Shown here piece by piece: positions 61,481 through 64,000 of a stretch of DNA of 64,000 nucleotides. This DNA is from Zobellia laminariae (GTDB lineage: Bacteria > Bacteroidota > Bacteroidia > Flavobacteriales > Flavobacteriaceae): NCBI RefSeq assembly GCF_009725995.1, contig NZ_RCNS01000003.1, positions 1,309,130-1,373,129 of the forward strand, in the 5' to 3' direction. Under the pieces are notes generated by a model. The model was not told the DNA's origin, searched no databases, and saw only the letters and a list, made by a program, of their open reading frames with translations. A program made the position numbers and the translations under genes. Position 1 is the stretch's first letter. The number at the start of each line of letters is the position of its first letter.

Positions 61481-62962
61481 CTATTTAGAAGTTCCGCGTA
61501 ATTGAATGGTAGTATCTTTCAATCGCACTTTTAACCATTCGTAAACCCTCCTGTTTTCAGCTTCAATTTTACTGGAAGCTAAACCCTGTTTCCATTTCAC
61601 CTCAAAAATAGTTAAGGTATCCGTCTTGTTGAAATCGGTAATTACCGCATTATCGTATTGCAACGAAATTAAATTTTCATAATTAGCCTTTGCCTCAGCA
61701 CTTATATCTTTAAACGGTATTTGCTTTTGCTGAGAAGCATTCTTTTGCAAACGAGTTACCTCGGCCTCCAAGAAAGCTATTTTCTCCGCTTTACTAGACA
61801 ATTGGTTTTTCTGGGATTCATAAAGCTCATTAATATATTTTAACTGATCCACTTGCTCATTCTGAGAACCTTGAATAACATGTAACTCGGTATTGGCAAG
61901 ACGTTTATAATCATCGTCTTCCTTTAACATCGTATCCCATGTTGAGATTATATTTGCTGGTATAATTTCATTACCCATACAAACCAATTCAATCATTGGT
62001 TTTTCTCCCTTATTATATTTTATACTGGTAAAATTATCTAGATACCTTCCACCGCCAGTAAATTTATATCTCCCTATCGTTTCGTTTACAAACTCATTTG
62101 CCTGTTTCTTAAACATAGACTCTTGAAAAGCCTCATAGAAAGTCATTCCTGCAGGAATCATTACCAATAAAGCCACAATAGAAGCAATACGCGCAATACG
62201 CCTTCTCTTTGCAGAATTAGCATAACGCACCATTGGAAACTTCAAAAGCTTGATGGTCAAAAAAGTAGCTAGAGCAATGAATATTGTATTTATCGTAAAT
62301 AAATACATAGCCCCAACAGCGTAGTCCAAATTACCTATTGCTAGACCAAAACCAACGGTACAAAGAGGTGGCATTAAAGCCGTAGCAATAGCCACACCAA
62401 AAATAACACTGGCTATCGTACCTTTTTTCGCTCTTGCGATTACCAGTGCCAAACCACCAAAAAAGGCGATAAGCACATCACGAATGTCCGGAGCAGTACG
62501 GGCAAGAAGTTCTGAAGATTCATCCTGAATAGGAAAAAACTCAAAGAACAGGTATGCAGTCAATACACTGAGCACCACCATGACCGCAAAATTCTTTAGC
62601 GATCGTCTTAATGTATCAATATCATTAATGGCCAAAGACATTCCTAGACCTAAAATAGGCCCCATTAGCGGCGAGATTAACATGGCACCAATAACTACTG
62701 CGGTAGAATTAGCATTTAGTCCAATAGATGCAATAAAAATAGAACAAATCAAAATCCACGATGTATGCCCTTTAAAGGGAATATCCGCAATTATAGCCTC
62801 TTTGGTGGCCTCTTGATCCGTATTCTCACGAATATCCAATAATTCACGCATGAACCTTCGTAAGCTTTCCCAAAGACCTTTGGCATCCTGCTTAACGGCC
62901 TCTTGGCTCTCTGTTGGTTCCTCAGTAGGCGTAATATTATCTTGATTCAATTTATCGCTCAT
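61481..62962 (-). CDS. DUF389 family membrane protein
   Basis: 493 residues. A hydrophobic core of about six helices (about 70-270) with the motif STAVVIGAMLISPLMGPILGLGM identifies DUF389/TIGR00341. The N-terminus is hydrophilic and acidic; the C-terminal about 200 residues include a coiled-coil (ELYESQKNQLSSKAEKIAFL) and a soluble beta-rich part. Function unknown. Converges on the ATPase gene with a 12-bp gap and no terminator. Confidence 0.85.
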   Translation of the reverse strand: MSDKLNQDNITPTEEPTESQEAVKQDAKGLWESLRRFMRELLDIRENTDQEATKEAIIADIPFKGHTSWILICSIFIASIGLNANSTAVVIGAMLISPLMGPILGLGMSLAINDIDTLRRSLKNFAVMVVLSVLTAYLFFEFFPIQDESSELLARTAPDIRDVLIAFFGGLALVIARAKKGTIASVIFGVAIATALMPPLCTVGFGLAIGNLDYAVGAMYLFTINTIFIALATFLTIKLLKFPMVRYANSAKRRRIARIASIVALLVMIPAGMTFYEAFQESMFKKQANEFVNETIGRYKFTGGGRYLDNFTSIKYNKGEKPMIELVCMGNEIIPANIISTWDTMLKEDDDYKRLANTELHVIQGSQNEQVDQLKYINELYESQKNQLSSKAEKIAFLEAEVTRLQKNASQQKQIPFKDISAEAKANYENLISLQYDNAVITDFNKTDTLTIFEVKWKQGLASSKIEAENRRVYEWLKVRLKDTTIQLRGTSK

Positions 62963-62971
62963 ATTGTACTT

Positions 62972-64000
62972 TTAGGCATACTCATCTCCGTATGTATCTT
63001 TAACCTCTCCCAGCACTTTTTTAATATCCTGTTCTTTCGATTTTGGATATATTAAAAGCACCTCTTCTTTGTCTACGATGATATAATCATTAAGACCATC
63101 TACAACAACAACTTTGCCTTTTGGAGACCTAATCATGTTTCCGGAGGCGTCTGCTGTAATGACTTTACTATTTACTATGGCATTATTGTTTTCGTCTTTA
63201 TCCAACTTATCGTATAAAGAGCCCCACGTACCCAAATCGTTCCAGTCAAAAGTTGCTGGAAGCACAAAAATGGATTTCGAATTTTCCAAAATCGCATAGT
63301 CTATAGAGATATTCTCGGCTTTTGGATAGTTCTCTTTTATAAACTCTTTTTCTTCGCTTGTATTGTAAGAAGACACGCCTGATTCAAAAAGTGAATACTG
63401 CTCAGGTTGATAGTTTTTAAAGGCATTCACGATAGTTTTAACACTCCACATAAAGATTCCTGCATTCCACAAGAAATTACCTTGAGCTAAAAATTCCTTC
63501 GCCGTCTCGTAATTAGGTTTCTCCCTAAACTGATTTACCTTCTTAACCTCTTCGGTACTTTCTTTTTCAAATTCAATATAACCAAAACCTGTATTTGGAA
63601 AAGATGGTTTTATACCTAACGTACAAAGCACATCTTCTTTCTCACATTTCTCAAAACAAGTAATAACATCTTTGGCAAAAGCATCTTCGTCCTCAATCCA
63701 ATGATCACTAGGTGCTACAATCATAACACCATTCTCGTTCATTTTTTGAATCTTCAAGGCTGCGTACAAAATACAGGGCGCAGTATTCCTCATAGCAGGC
63801 TCCAAAACCACTTGGTCTTGCTTTACTAACGGAAGTTGCTCTAAAACCAAATCATTATAACGTTCATTGGTCAAAATGAGAATATTCTCAGTAGGCACAA
63901 ATTTATTAAGACGTTTAAAAGTTTTTTGGATTAAAGTGTCCCCTGTACCCAACATATCATGAAACTGCTTTGGGTAAGATGATGTGCTAATTGGCCAAAA
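62972..64000 (-). CDS. mannose-1-phosphate guanylyltransferase (partial, 5' end outside window)
   Basis: 343 codons, open at the right edge. The reading frame continues through the window end with FWPISTSSYPKQFHDMLGTG, the active-site PKQF region of nucleotidyltransferases. Further motifs: MIVAPSDHWIEDEDAF, FVLPATFDWNDLGTWGSL and a C-terminal left-handed helix-like part ending KVVVVDGLNDYIIVD. It makes GDP-mannose for polysaccharides. The first 10-20 residues, including the GGxGxRxWP loop start, lie outside. Confidence 0.9.
   Translation of the reverse strand, partial: FWPISTSSYPKQFHDMLGTGDTLIQKTFKRLNKFVPTENILILTNERYNDLVLEQLPLVKQDQVVLEPAMRNTAPCILYAALKIQKMNENGVMIVAPSDHWIEDEDAFAKDVITCFEKCEKEDVLCTLGIKPSFPNTGFGYIEFEKESTEEVKKVNQFREKPNYETAKEFLAQGNFLWNAGIFMWSVKTIVNAFKNYQPEQYSLFESGVSSYNTSEEKEFIKENYPKAENISIDYAILENSKSIFVLPATFDWNDLGTWGSLYDKLDKDENNNAIVNSKVITADASGNMIRSPKGKVVVVDGLNDYIIVDKEEVLLIYPKSKEQDIKKVLGEVKDTYGDEYA

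Noticed and set aside
1..64000. CRISPR array, tRNA/rRNA genes, IS element or integrase
   Set aside because: No regularly spaced direct repeats, no cloverleaf-like segments, and no transposase or integrase reading frame were seen.

Overview
The window is about 64 kb of chromosomal DNA from a member of the Flavobacteriaceae (Bacteroidota). The evidence is the AT-rich, densely coding sequence, promoters that fit the Bacteroidota pattern (a -7 box TAnnTTTG with a TTTG/TTG box about 20 bp upstream), and family-typical genes (GLPGLI, DUF5686, carboxypeptidase-like-domain outer membrane barrels, a TonB C-terminal protein, split methionine synthase, type II bifunctional DAHP synthase/chorismate mutase). 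Two dispersed-repeat families that I recognise from flavobacterial genomes also occur. A Maribacter/Zobellia-like marine genus would fit, but genus assignment is a guess. I see no tRNA, rRNA, CRISPR array, insertion sequence or prophage.

Layout. 1-3.7 kb (minus): an aromatic amino acid operon (leader peptide, pheA, aminotransferase, tyrA, DAHP synthase/chorismate mutase) headed by a Phe-rich leader peptide and an attenuator. 4-8 kb: envelope genes (secreted orphan, class C-type serine hydrolase carrying a repeat insertion, GIN-domain lipoprotein, PagL-like acyloxyacyl hydrolase). 8-13.4 kb (minus): SAM-I riboswitch, metH in two parts, a small gene and metF. 13.5-21.4 kb (minus): assimilatory sulfate reduction, with an Rrf2 regulator, DUF2061, cysH, cysD, cysN, a siroheme sulfite reductase with an extra helical C-terminus, uroporphyrinogen-III methyltransferase and a ferredoxin-NADP reductase-like flavoprotein, ended by a 32-bp hairpin. 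21.7-26 kb (plus): small membrane proteins, an alpha/beta hydrolase, and a Crp/Fnr regulator next to an MBL-fold/NTF2-like pair. 26-33.8 kb (minus): second methionine block, with a SAM-II-like RNA before metK, and a SAM-I riboswitch before metY, a metX-aspartokinase-homoserine dehydrogenase fusion and a metZ-like gene.

33.8-47 kb: outer membrane barrel plus GLPGLI protein, deoxynucleoside kinase, App1-like phosphatase, TonB-like protein, membrane and soluble pyrophosphatases, DUF5686 protein and pdhB. 47.2-51.3 kb (plus): etfBA, bifunctional nuclease and nucleoside transporter. 51.4-57.4 kb: thyA, an ergothioneine-type cluster (egtB, egtD, DUF427, and a facing class V PLP enzyme), a glycogen-binding-like small protein, a 2TM protein and folA. 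57.4-64 kb: murI, a PafA-type phosphatase, an Mla-type ABC permease with a frameshifted ATPase, a DUF389 protein and a truncated mannose-1-phosphate guanylyltransferase.

Together the genes form a sulfur-to-methionine-to-SAM module: sulfate is reduced to sulfide, sulfide is fixed on O-acylhomoserine by MetY/MetZ, the homocysteine is methylated by MetH using MetF product, and MetK makes SAM. SAM is then apparently sensed by three leader RNAs of two classes. The strongest regulatory observations are the phenylalanine attenuator (3586-3710), the SAM-II-like leader of metK (33657-33733) and a perfect 28-bp palindrome between pdhB and etfB (47211-47238). No wholly new multigene system is evident. 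All functions are inferred from reading the sequence; no database search was possible.
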